A stretch of DNA of 64,000 nucleotides from Hirudinaria manillensis. Lineage: Eukaryota > Annelida > Clitellata > Hirudinida > Hirudinidae. The translations under genes and the position numbers were made by a program. How positions within the stretch are numbered: the stretch's first letter is position 1; every line of letters starts with the position of its first letter. Under the pieces are notes generated by a model, which made no database searches, was not told where the DNA came from, and saw only the letters and a list, made by a program, of their open reading frames with translations. The DNA is taken from NCBI GenBank assembly GCA_034509925.1, contig CM067531.1:1584501-1648500 (forward strand). Reading direction: 5' to 3'. Positions 39,601 to 50,444 of this stretch are shown in pieces.

Positions 39601-40079
39601 ATATTTATTGTATAATATTATATTCATAATATAGTTGTAGTAAATTTGAGATAATTACCAATAAAGGTACTTTGGTATTAAATAATTTTATTTCTAAACA
39701 AGACATTTACAAAAGTAATGATCACTTTTAATACCATAATCTTTCCTTCTTCAGATACCGTCTGATGAAAAAGTGCTGGTACAATGATCCATCCCTCAGG
39801 CCTTCCTTTGACGAACTGGTGACCTCCATAGAGAATATCATCATCAAGATGGAAAAGAAGGGTTCCGCAGGGCAGACCAAGGTCAAGCACAATTACGACA
39901 ACGTCATCAACGCCGACAGCTCAGCCCCCTCTGGCGACCCGACGGCCAGTCAAAATGAGGGCTCGCCCAGCGAGGAAGAGGACGACGAAGATGGCTACCT
40001 TCGCCCTCTTGATAGCATTGACTGCTCCTCCCTCAGTACGGAGCACTTGCAACTGGTGGCGGACTCCGGCTCCAGGTGA
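19635..40079 (+). CDS. MET-like: MET/RON-family (hepatocyte growth factor receptor-like) receptor tyrosine kinase
   Basis: Complete, 1418 aa, 19 exons: 19635-20705, 21685-21879, 28936-29070, 33726-33893, 34203-34345, 34544-34682, 34879-35012, 35408-35584, 35861-36036, 36299-36489, 36796-36942, 37157-37517, 37847-38011, 38177-38269, 38444-38670, 38830-38939, 39037-39199, 39405-39541, 39755-40079. All phases close. Signal peptide; Sema domain to about residue 467; PSI domain 468-523 ([16 protein letters not shown]); IPT repeats 524 to about 890; membrane helix about 922-944; kinase about 1060-1340 with [15 protein letters not shown] (Lys1092), HRDLAARN (Asp1204), DFG (Asp1222) and the twin activation tyrosines EREYYS (1234/1235). 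NYDNV near 1358 resembles the YVNV Grb2 docking site of vertebrate MET. A glycine-rich insertion ([12 protein letters not shown]) follows the hinge-side strand. No clear furin site is seen. The first in-frame ATG after the TATA box is 19635. Role by family: cell-surface growth/motility receptor. Whether the ligand is HGF-like is not knowable here. Confidence 0.95.
23330..23484. repeat. CATC/CGTC tetranucleotide array
   Basis: Alternating blocks of (CATC)n and (CGTC)n in MET intron 2, giving spurious Pro/Ser/Ile-rich reading frames. Confidence 0.9.
24889..24951. repeat. AAT trinucleotide microsatellite
   Basis: About twenty near-perfect AAT units in MET intron 2. Confidence 0.9.
25813..25917. 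repeat. ATT/TTA trinucleotide microsatellite
   Basis: More than 25 nearly uninterrupted ATT units in MET intron 2, ending in an ATC/ATT mixture. Confidence 0.9.
26164..26280. repeat. GAT/GAC trinucleotide array
   Basis: Imperfect (GAT)n interrupted by GAC, GAA and GGC triplets, in MET intron 2. The same array type recurs at 28284-28382, 29519-29605, 29708-29776, 30820-30865 and 33225-33320. Confidence 0.85.
26790..26875. repeat. ACAACC/ACAACA array
   Basis: Repeated CACAACAACCACAACAAC-type hexamers and larger units in MET intron 2, reading as Thr-rich or Val-rich shadow frames. Confidence 0.85.
27556..27668. repeat. ATT/TTA microsatellite
   Basis: Long ATT array with scattered GTT units in MET intron 2. 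Confidence 0.9.
29071..33725. other. Large intron 3 of the MET-like gene
   Basis: About 4.7 kb between the last Sema exon and the PSI exon. Holds GAT/GAC arrays, ATCC/GGAT tetranucleotide tracts (for example 31573-31612, 31898-31940, 32235-32460 and 33520-33606) and a GAG run near 32640-32665. No supported nested gene. Confidence 0.7.
34085..34200. repeat. CTCC/CATC tetranucleotide tract forming the pyrimidine tract of MET exon 5
   Basis: A CTCC-rich stretch passes into about 15 CATC units that run directly into the acceptor CCACAG of exon 34203-34345. The array therefore supplies the polypyrimidine tract for the first IPT exon. Confidence 0.85.
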
Positions 40080-41472
40080 CTGTCATGCAATCTCCAGCCT
40101 TACGTTCTGAATATATCTTTTGAGTAGACTGCTCAAAGGTGCCGGATCGAGTTGGAACCAATCCTACCATCTACATAGAAATGCACTTTAGTGGCCTCCA
40201 TGGCTTCAACCAACGGAATTTCTGCAATCTAGGTCATGCCAAGTCGATTTGGGTTCAGTCACTTGAATTCTTGATTTTTACTTTGCAGCAGCGTCGTCTG
40301 TAAATTTACAAAATTACGTGGGGTTTTTGTCAGTGAACTATTTGGTTGTCTTTGTTTCTCGAGCGTTCTTTCATTCCTCAGATTGTAAAGCTTGTTGTCA
40401 GAGCACGTAAGCAAGTTTTTGGTTCTCTTTTACTTTACTTGTTATTAGTTAATTTTTTTTCTAACATTTTACGGTTTGGCCGAATGTGCAGCCGTGCCAA
40501 GATGGTCGCGGTTTTGTACAATTTCGCTGTAAATGATTTTTTTAAAGACTTTTATCCGCTTTTTTGTGGTCAAATTTGCATTTCTTTTTCCTAAAAGCGC
40601 AGTTGTTTGTAGTCGCTCCAAACGCTTTCAAAGTAGCTTTTGATACTAACCTATCGTCTGCAAGAAATAGTCCTTTTTTAATAGTATTTTTCTAATAGTT
40701 TTAATCTATTTTTTTGTGAGTTTTAAATTTCTAATAATTTTCAGACACTTTAGTGCCTTATTCTATCGAGTGCAGCTCATAAACGGGACGGGCCTCCACC
40801 CAGCAAGCATGGGTACAGTACTCGCCCCCGACCAATGTCATGCATCTGTTATATCACCCCAACCCAAAACCCTTTGTGTGTGTGTGTGAGAGCAAACATT
40901 CTTTCCTATAGATGCTATGTACGATACTATTAAATTAAACAAAATTATTCTACGAGTTCTTTGCCCTTTTTAGATCATTAAACTGGCTTTACTGACCGCA
41001 CAGAATGATTTGTACGTAATAAAACTAATAAACATCTCCAGAAAAATGTGTCCAACATTCCAACCTTGAGACATGACATCAGAAGGCATCCATACAAAAA
41101 ACATGCAAGAGGGCATAGATTAAAGAATTCAAACAAAACAAAGATTGTAGCTCAAACGTTGAATAATTGTGACGATACACCTGGGACACTGTCTGTCGCA
41201 CCTCAGATGCACAAACAAACCTCATACCGTCAAATTTGACACCAGTAAAAATCTTTACAACGTTTAACTAGACTTTTGTCAGAGAATCACAGAAAAGATA
41301 CGAATTTTCAAAATAAGTCCAAGAAAATCAAGAGGTCAAAGTGAGAGAATTTTATTTGTTCCAAGCAACACACACATAGAGAGAGAGAGAATGGATGATA
41401 TTGGTAAAAAAAATCTCCTCTAAATGGTCAACAATTGAAAATTATTTCCTATTCGAACCCCGGCCAGACCAA
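40080..41472. other. MET 3' UTR and convergent UBA1 3' UTR
   Basis: AATAAA at 41018-41023 on the + strand fits the end of the MET transcript (3' UTR of about 0.95 kb). TTTATT at 41351-41356 is AATAAA on the minus strand, about 120 bases after the UBA1 stop. The two transcripts converge with roughly 300 bases between the signals. Confidence 0.6.
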
Positions 41473-44400
41473 TCAGTGTCCGATCTCCATCTGGTTCCCT
41501 GCCCCGTTGACGGCCTCGTCAGCCACTTGTCCGAGGTTGTACTTGATGTACGGAGTCTCGACGTCCGCTCCGTCTTCGTCGTCACAGCACATCTCGAAGA
41601 CCAGGCACCTGACGTGAGGTGGGATCCTCTTCTTGGACACCTTCTTGACCAGTTCGCACATCCTTATTGGGGAGGTAATAAAAAGTAATCGTCAGTTGTG
41701 GTTGCAATTGAAGGATTACAATATTATTAATAAACAATAATTAACAAATTGCACTCACTTCATGTTAAGTCTTTCCTTCTTCTTTTCTTCCTGCTGGAAG
41801 GAGGAGTACAGCATGCACACTCCATGCGAAAGCATGCTGATGGTCAACTTGTGGTTTTTCTGTGGAATTCAAATGAATCAAAGTTTTAAGCAAAAGAAAG
41901 GATAAACTGTCATTGAAAACTAATAAATGATTCTATTGATTAATATTATTAATGTAATATTTTAATATTGGTAATATATTATTATCATCATCATCATCAT
42001 CATACCTCAAAGTACTGAAGGAGCTCTTGGAGTGTCATCTCTCCATTCAATTCAAACCTGTCCCACTGAGTGAAGGTGACATCGTAGTACTGAACAATCA
42101 ACAAAGAATTATTAGAATATGTCAACCTTTTTGTTCAAAAAAACATAAAAATATCATTTAAAAAAGTATAAACAACAAGAAGACATAATGTCTCAACGAG
42201 TCGAGTCAATCGGTGCAAGCGTCTTACCTTGTGCTTGGTGGCCGGCACTGGCTCAGAAAACCCGAAGAAGGGCAAGGCAAGGTTGATGAAGCCGTTCTTG
42301 AATCTCTCTGCGTTCGTGTGTCCTTGGATGAGCTACAAAAATTTAAGAAAAGTTGTTGTTAATAATTAGTTCATAATTAATTTATTACAATTATTATGAT
42401 CCTGAAGCAATTGATTCAATGAAAAAAGAAGTTTCACGAACCTTGTACATCTCTAGGCAGACGAGTCCGACGACAGCAGACGTGGTGGTGGCAATGGCGG
42501 GAATGATCTTGCCGGCGATCAGTTTGCTCTGTAAACAAAAGTAAAACAAATTTAGTTATCCATAGTCACGTCTAGCAACAGTTAATAGCAAACAAATATG
42601 GTTAGCAGAGTTTACAAAACGAATTAACTGGTATCTCACCTTGTGCCTGTCGGCAGGAGCGATGTCGTAATTTTCTGCTCTGAGGTTAGAGGATGCCACG
42701 ATGAAGTCCATGTGATGGTTGGTATCGTCATCCTTCTCAAATTCGATCGGCCTGAGCTTCAGTTTCAGCGTCTTCTGATCGGGCAGACAGGCCTGGATGT
42801 TGGACAGGGCATCTGAATCGGAGTGCATGTCATTCCTGGAGGAGTTGGCTTCCTCGTCGTTGACGGAAATCTTGACGCCAGACTTCGGCACGAACTCCGG
42901 GACCTTCATCTCGGCCAGGAAGTCGGCGATCCTCCTCCTGTCGTATGCCTCCGTCGGTTCGACACTGTAGACGTAAGCTTTCAGTCTGGCAGCTGCCTCG
43001 ACGTAATCCAGGTGTGTGGACTGCAACAGTTGGAGAAAAATTGAATTATTATAATGATTAATCAATAGGAGATCAATTAACAGAGATCTTTCTGTCTTGT
43101 CAGTCTAACTCTTAATTATAAATATGATTCTAAAGAGATCGAAACATTCAACTCACGTTGTGAGGATCGAAGTCGAGATGGTGGGGACACCTCTTGGGTC
43201 CGGACCAGAAGGGCGCACCGCTGGAGGTGATCTGATCCTTGGGGAAGTTGAAGAGCAGCTGTTTGATCTGATTGTGGTAGTTTGCCTGCCACAAGTTGCG
43301 AGCCCAAATGATGCAATCTTCGAATGTCGACGGTCGTTCATCCACGAGGACTTTCTTGACTGCCTCGAAAGTTTCCATCTACAGGGCACGGTTAATTAAT
43401 AAATTAATAATCATAATCAATAAATCGAGATTAATCGTCTTCATAAATTGATTAATTAAAAAGTTGTTAACAAAACGAGTCAATCACTGACCGGCTGATT
43501 GCCCTGCAACTTGAGAGTGCGATCGACAAACTTTGGATCGGAAAGGTACTGGGCTGCAGTCTCCACGGGCTGCCTGAAGAGACCCTCGAACATGTCCCTG
43601 GCCCACTGGAGCGTGTGCTCGATGGCATTGGGGAAGTTCTTGAGGGTGCAGATCGGGATGGACTTCTCCGGGGGATCCTGAGAGGCAGAGTAGGATTCGG
43701 TCACGTCCGGGATGACCACCTGGATGCTGCCCTTCGTCCCCAGGGTTCCGGATTCCAGGAGAGACTTCTTGTAGAAGACGCAACGTCTGTCAACGTAGGT
43801 TCCTAGAGAAAAAAACATGAACCATGTTCAATATAAGTATTGAAATTGAAATCCATTGTCTCATAAATTATTAATTAATCCAAAAATATGAAAAAAAATT
43901 GTAATAAAATTCCTCAGTTCCACTCACTTGCTTCAATGTTGTCGAGAGCGTTGGCAACTCCAGTCAGGTTCTCGAAGAACGCATCGTCATAAACGGCCTC
44001 CGTGTCCTCACCGACCCTGTTCGTGTGCGCCACGATGTTCAGTCCAGGATTCATTTTCAACACTGCGTCTGCTGCCGTTGAGGACTTTGGTTTCTGTTTT
44101 TTTTAACGAATTAAAAACGATTTTAGTTATTTTTATCAGCTAATTATTTATTTATTAGTTATTTTTTCCAGTAGTTAGTATTTGAAAGATGACTAATTAT
44201 TATTGCCCATTAGCATTTTATAACTACTCATAAAAGATCACAGTCATAACTATTATCATCATCATTATCAAAACTTACATTGACATCCCAAGCCCTGAAG
44301 AGGAACTGCCTGTTGAGGTTTGACTTCTCAATGATGTCCATGTCGGTGACGAAGATCTTTCCCTTGTCCCCTGTTCCTACTCCCATCATGGCCCAGTTCT

Positions 44401-47128
44401 TCAACAGTTCGCATCCGATGGCTCCGGCTCCGACCAAGAAATAGCGGACGTTGGCCAACTTCTCCTGGAAATCCGATCCGAAGACGGCGAGCTGACCGTC
44501 GTATCTGCTTCCGACGGGCTTGCAAAGGTCCTCCGTCAGAACCGACAGGGGGTTCTCTGGCAGACACTCGAGCGCGTCAAAGTACAACCACTGGTAAACT
44601 GGACTGAACTTTCCACTGCATGCCTGGAGAACATGAGAAAAGTATTCATTAGTGAATGTCATCACAACTGCCAATCATATCTTTACCAATGAAGATGAAT
44701 CATTTCAACCATTTAATAATTATTGTAATGAATATATTATTATAAATAATTTATATTATAATGAAATTAATAGCCATGGCACTCAAACTAATTAATGACC
44801 ATGTATTGTTGATTATTAACACATTGTCACATAACTAATTGCAGGGGGCTGACTAACCTTGAGTACTTCCTGGGCAGCAATGCCTCCAATGACAGCCTGC
44901 ATGGGACTGAGACTTCCAGAAGCTCCGGAGGCAAAGAGGCGAATGACCTCCTCGTTCAACTCCACGTCTTCGGTCTTCAAGGCGGAGGTGGATTCCAGGA
45001 TCTCATCTGCATCGGCCTTGTTGCAGGGGGCAGGGTTCCTGCCGTGCTTCGTGACGAACTGGTGGAGCGCCTGGAAGGCCAGGTGGATCTGGGCTGGCCT
45101 ATCGAACTTTCCAAAGTCGGTCATCACAAACTCGGGCTCCTTGAGTGACTCTTCAAAAGATTTCTGACAATAACAACACAATATTATTATATTAATTACA
45201 ATATAACATTATATTATAATGAATTGCAACATGTATCATAGTTATTCAGTTATTACTACTACTATAACAAATCAAAGACGGGATGCTAACGAATTTCAGA
45301 GTCATGGGCATCTTGACTTGGGTGACGACACCCCCCCTGACGTACTCCCCAAACTTGGTTGTGTCACCGATGCTGAATGTGTAAGGTCCTGCGTGGGTCA
45401 AAACACGGATTGTTAAACCATTGTCAGAAATTGGCTATTAGTATTATTGCTATCATCATCATAATTAAAAATGGTCATCATTATCATAACTAACCGAGAA
45501 CTGTGACTTTGCGTGGGGTGCATCCGTTCAGCTCGGTCATGCCCTGGACTTCAGAGAAGGTGACGTAGTCTCCCGTCTCGTAGTTGTGTCTCGTCTCATC
45601 CACACAAGTAACGATTCCTTCTTCCTCCTGCAAATGCAAGTTTAATGCTAGATTAATTACCATATAAAAGCTAAGGAAATCTACATACTTTCAAAGCAAA
45701 AGACTTCTGTAATTTATGTAGTTATGCAAGCAGAACAAACAATTGAACGCATGATTGGCCTTCGAATGAATGAACGAATGCAGAGACAATGCAAGAAAAA
45801 CATGCAAGAGCAAATCTAACTATATGAAATGACAAGAAGGAAGGTACAAACCTTGGTGATGGAAGCCACCATGTTGCTGACCGGTTGCTCACCATTGGTG
45901 TCATTCACCACAAACTCCTCACCAAAGTCGCAGAAGAGTTGCCTGAAATGGAATTATATTATTTAGACAAATATTCACCATAATTAGAAATATTAACAAT
46001 AATAATAAATATGATGCATTTCAAAAGTGCCATAGTGCACTGCGCTTTTATATAAATACTCACCCAAACAGGCCCTTTGTGTCTGCTACTACAAAACAGA
46101 TTCCATTCTCGTGACAAAAACTTCCAAGTGTCTTCTGCTCATCCAACGTGGAGTCGGTCAGAACCACGACCTGGAAGCACTTGACTTTGTCCAAGGTGAG
46201 TTCTCCAACAATGGCCTGAACAGGCACGTAGGAGTTAAGATCTGCCAGTTTGGCGAGGGTGGCCTGAGCCCTGTTCAGACCCAAGGTCTTCTCGGTCAGG
46301 TAGAACTGAAATAGAAATGAAAAATGTTCGAGACGATCGACAAGGCAAAAAAGCATTAGTCATTCCAAGCCATATTATGGAAAATAACTACAAAAATATG
46401 CAGATAAAAAAATACTTTGATTCAACCAACCTGCGAAGAAAGATCAGCCTGTGTGACAGTCTTCTCGTCATGGATGGCCACGGACTTGACCCCGGCCAGG
46501 ATGACGTTCTTGGCGATTTCCACTCCGAGTCCACCCATGCCCGAGATGAGGACATTGGAGTTGGCCATCCTCTTCATGGCAGCATGGCCCAAAACATACC
46601 TAAAGTGAAATTATTTTATTGTCAACCAGACTATTTTTCAATCACACTTCATTTACAAAGTTACTTGAGTGCTATTATAGAAGGATATTGTAAGTTTACT
46701 AAAATAAAATCAAAGTATAGAAGCTGATACTCACAATTGTCTGGAATACAGTCCCTCGTCAATTCCATCATTTTCCTTCACTATCCTGTTTGTTTCCATA
46801 TTCTGAAAGTAGAGAATATGTTAAGAAGATGGAATTTTGTCATAAACAAATCAGAAACATGTTAGTTCAGAAATTTGTGTAAGGCAAAAACAAGTTTAAG
46901 TTCTTATAGCCAAGCAATTTTAAAACTCAATTTGGCATGTTAGGAAGACATATCTTGCTCATTGATCTCACATTCAGACCACATTCTATGCATTATTTTT
47001 CCACAGAGAAAACAAATCACATCCACAAATATCTCAAGATATTGAAACAGATCACATACTGAATGACCGTTTTCGGAATCTTGAGGAATTTCTAATCTGG
47101 GTTTCTTGGCCGGTAGCGGGCTAGACAT
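41473..47128 (-). CDS. UBA1: Ubiquitin-like modifier-activating enzyme 1 (ubiquitin E1)
   Basis: Complete, 1055 aa, 18 minus-strand exons: 47128-47060, 46802-46735, 46599-46431, 46305-46064, 45942-45852, 45627-45495, 45388-45291, 45163-44858, 44623-44279, 44093-43928, 43802-43492, 43378-43157, 43020-42640, 42528-42442, 42332-42228, 42089-42006, 41859-41759, 41662-41473. All phases close and the length matches human UBA1 (about 1058). It activates ubiquitin with ATP and passes it to E2 enzymes, in cytosol and nucleus. Visible: a basic N-terminus (AKKPRLE, possible nuclear signal), the inactive adenylation repeat ([13 protein letters not shown]), the active one ([29 protein letters not shown]), the catalytic cysteine near residue 614 in [17 protein letters not shown], the FDPHN linker region and a C-terminal ubiquitin-fold domain. 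No defect seen. Confidence 0.97.
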
Positions 47129-50100
47129 CTTGAAAGATACATGAAGCAGATTGAGACAAAATACAAGCAACAATTAGCTAAAACACCACAAAACTAAAAG
47201 CGCCACACTGAAGCGAGCATATTTTACGCCGAGATTTGAACTCGGTGGTCAGCGAAAATCGATAGCAATTGCACTAACGTGATCCAAAGCGACTCAAATA
47301 AAGAAACGCTCACAGCAGAATATTAGCAAATTATTTTAAAAGCTCCACGAATCCTTAAAATCTTCTCGAGAATATAGAATAGCCAAAAATCGGGACGGAG
47401 TCTCCTATTGTCTCGCGTGGCCAGCTTACTCACCGTTATTGAAAATGGCGGATGACTGGCGAAAAATATTAATGTAAGAAAAACAGCAAAAGCGACTTAG
47501 CAACTTAATTCGGAAAGACTGAAAGTGAAATAAAATGTGCAGACAGAATTAGTTGAAAGTCGTAACGAGAACTCGAATGAACTAAAGAATGGATTCCCGC
47601 TAAATCCTTCGGCCACCGGCATCCGGCATAAGAAAACATTCACAATGTCGATGTTTGACCAGATAAGTTGACGATCCTATTTCTACATCGGAGTGATCCA
47701 AACTCACCCAAATTTAAAAATCGAGGCAAAGCGATCGAAGTTTTTCACGTCGATGGCTCCGAAAATTAAATCTTAAAAAGATTCGTTTTGTGAATTAATT
47801 TTAGCGCTTAAAATGGGCCGATAACTTTCTATAGTTTAAAAACGATAATTTGTCCTATATTTACGTTCTTGAGGCTGCTCTAAGCGAAACAATATAGCTG
47901 CGTCAAGCCTTAGTCAGACCCTGTGCCTGATACAATCTCCATTATCATAATGCCCCATCAGCATATCGAACGCTGGGATCACCTGTATGCCATCCTTGGG
48001 ATAGATTTATGTCTAACTAGGTTGGTTCTTAATATGTCGGCCATTTAATAATTAATTAGTTAGTGTCAGGTCAAGGACATGTTTTCTGAAATTCCTTCAG
48101 TAAAAGGATCAGATGCGAACGGCTTCTATTGGCTGCCGGTGAATGTCTAAATTTAACACCTAAGCTTTGATATTATTTTAATTTGTGCGCATTTAATTAC
48201 AGAGAAAGATATTATATTTTCAGCCGATTTAGTACAATTAAATTAACCTCAAAAATGTGATTAAAAAATAAAATATAATTTTTTTGGCTAAAACCAAATG
48301 CACACGGGAAACTACATGTCGTTCTAGAATTTTAGTTTGGCGACAGCATTTCTGAAACATCACTTGGTAATAATATAATCCCGATACTAATTATCTTAAT
48401 TAACCAAACTCGAGCACATCATATGATATTTAACGAACAAGACATTCTTCAGAGAATTCCACAGCAACTAGACTTGCTTTCGCACAACACAAATCTGAAC
48501 TAAAAGCGAAATTGAAAACAAAAGCTACTTACGGATTCTTTTCTAAATCTTTTTATAAACTCTTTTGTACAACTCTTTGCGAATACTCTGCGAAAGTTTG
48601 AAACATAATTCTCAATAGGTCAGAAACCAAAGATTAGAGGAACTTTTATAACCTTACGTTTTAAAATTACCAAAGAGCTAATTTTTAAGTTTTTAAATAA
48701 ATAGTCTCTTAATAAATCATATTTGGGAGGAGGAGCAATCGCTCTCATAGAATCAGAGTTGGAAGATAACGAAAACTTATCAAAAATCAACATTTTGTCA
48801 ACAGTTCATTCACAAGGTGTCAACAGAGTCAAAACTAGTCGAAGACAAATTATTGAGATATGAAATGTTGTGGTTAGAAAAGGCATGATGGAAAAGCAGC
48901 TTTTCTTGCAGATTATTGATAATTCAAAGTCGAAACGCTTGAAAGAAAATACATAAAAAATTAAGCCAATAAACTTTTTCAGATAAATTTGGAAAAAAAG
49001 CGGTTCCCTAGAGTTAATAGCTTTTGTGACACTATGTCTAAATCCAATATTGGGACTTATTTCTTTCCTGCGACATGAACAATAATGTTATTTGCTACCA
49101 TATTTATGTAATAAAGTAAATAATCGAAGAAATAAAGTGATTCTAAGTCTGTCTGGTTTCAGCCACTGGAATACGTAACGAACGAAAATTATTTCAGTTG
49201 AGTAGCCTAAATATTTTCAGCTATTAATAGAAAAATGTTCAAAATAGAATTCTCATAATTTAAGCTAAAGAAATTAAGTTATTTTTAACAGCTTCTCCCG
49301 CCAGTCCCGGCATTTTCAGTAAAACAACAGCTGTAAGGCTTCAGGCTCGGGTGTGCTTCGACTGGAGAACTTCTGGTATTTTATGGCTTGGAATGTTTTG
49401 TCGCAAGAAACTTGAATTGTTGAATTTATTACCTGGGCACGAATAAGTAGCTCGTTATGTTGCTTACAAAGTTTGAGAAGTTGCTTTCTGAAGTTTTACA
49501 GTCATGGAACCTGCTTTAATTGTTTAATAATTGCTTTTATTTGTAGCTCAACTGTCACGCACAACAAAATTTTTCATTTTGAATTAATTATTGTAGAACT
49601 GCTAGAGGATATTAGAAGAATGCAGAGGTCAGTGCATAACAATACATTGCTCTATTGCTAGTAGTTTTTGGCTTGAACTGATTATTTCTGTTTCCAACAA
49701 GCGAGAATATGTTGTTCTGTAATTCTAGGATAATTTTTTGCATAAAGTCTGCTCCACGTTGTGGGCATTAATAAACCAATTTAATCTTGGCAAGCCACAT
49801 ATTTCTAGTGGCATGCACATTACCTGATAATCTATGATTTGGCACTAAATTTGAAAGCACAATTGATGCCACAAATTGCCATGTTATTTTATCATGAACG
49901 AATAATTTCTCTGCAGTGCCCCATCCACAAGGAGGCGAATATCTTTCAACTCCCCAGAGTCGCACAGGAGGGATGGGGAAGAAAACAATAGCATATTAAA
50001 TGTAGGCTTCTCAGAACATGAAATGATATACAGAGAGATCAGTTCCCAAGAAGCGGAGTATTTTGGCAGGGACACGGCATTCGTTGGTTCGAGCAGTTTC

Positions 50101-50444
50101 TTTAAATGATAATAAATCATAATTTATATAATTATACGTCATAATTTATATAATTATTTGTTATAATTATGAGTAAGTTTCGATGTAATGAATAAAATAT
50201 AGCCGTGGATTTGTGTCGTCCTTTTTCAAGAGAACCCTTCGTCGACTTTTCGTTTGACGTCTGCTCTTTTTTTAATTTTAGAATTTAATTTTTAAACTTT
50301 TGCAGAATTTTTTTTTTATTCTCGTTCTGCGATTAATTGCGAATAAGATTATTATAAATCTAATAATTAAATAATTAGTAATTAATTATAAATCTAATAA
50401 TTAATTAAAGCGTAGTATTATAAATCGTTAACTGGTCTGTGCAG
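47129..50444. other. Intergenic, UBA1 promoter side to C1-RhoGAP gene
   Basis: Divergent upstream region of UBA1 (minus) and the RhoGAP gene (plus). No supported complete exon. It should contain the UBA1 promoter and possibly the missing N-terminal exons of the RhoGAP gene. A 31-base candidate exon at 49597-49627 has good splice sites and coiled-coil-like coding (LLEDIRRMQ), but its phase does not join the next exon directly, so it is not annotated. Confidence 0.4.

Noticed and set aside
47229-47245. Perfect tRNA T-arm-like hairpin on the minus strand (CCGAG, TTCAAAT, CTCGG) just upstream of UBA1
   Set aside because: The A-box match is poor and about ten bases too close, and no 7-bp acceptor stem pairs with the bases after the arm. 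Probably chance or a decayed tRNA-derived fragment.
48700-48865. Open + strand stretch encoding an acidic peptide (ESELEDNENLSK)
   Set aside because: No splice context that joins to the RhoGAP gene, no recognised similarity, and stops soon after.
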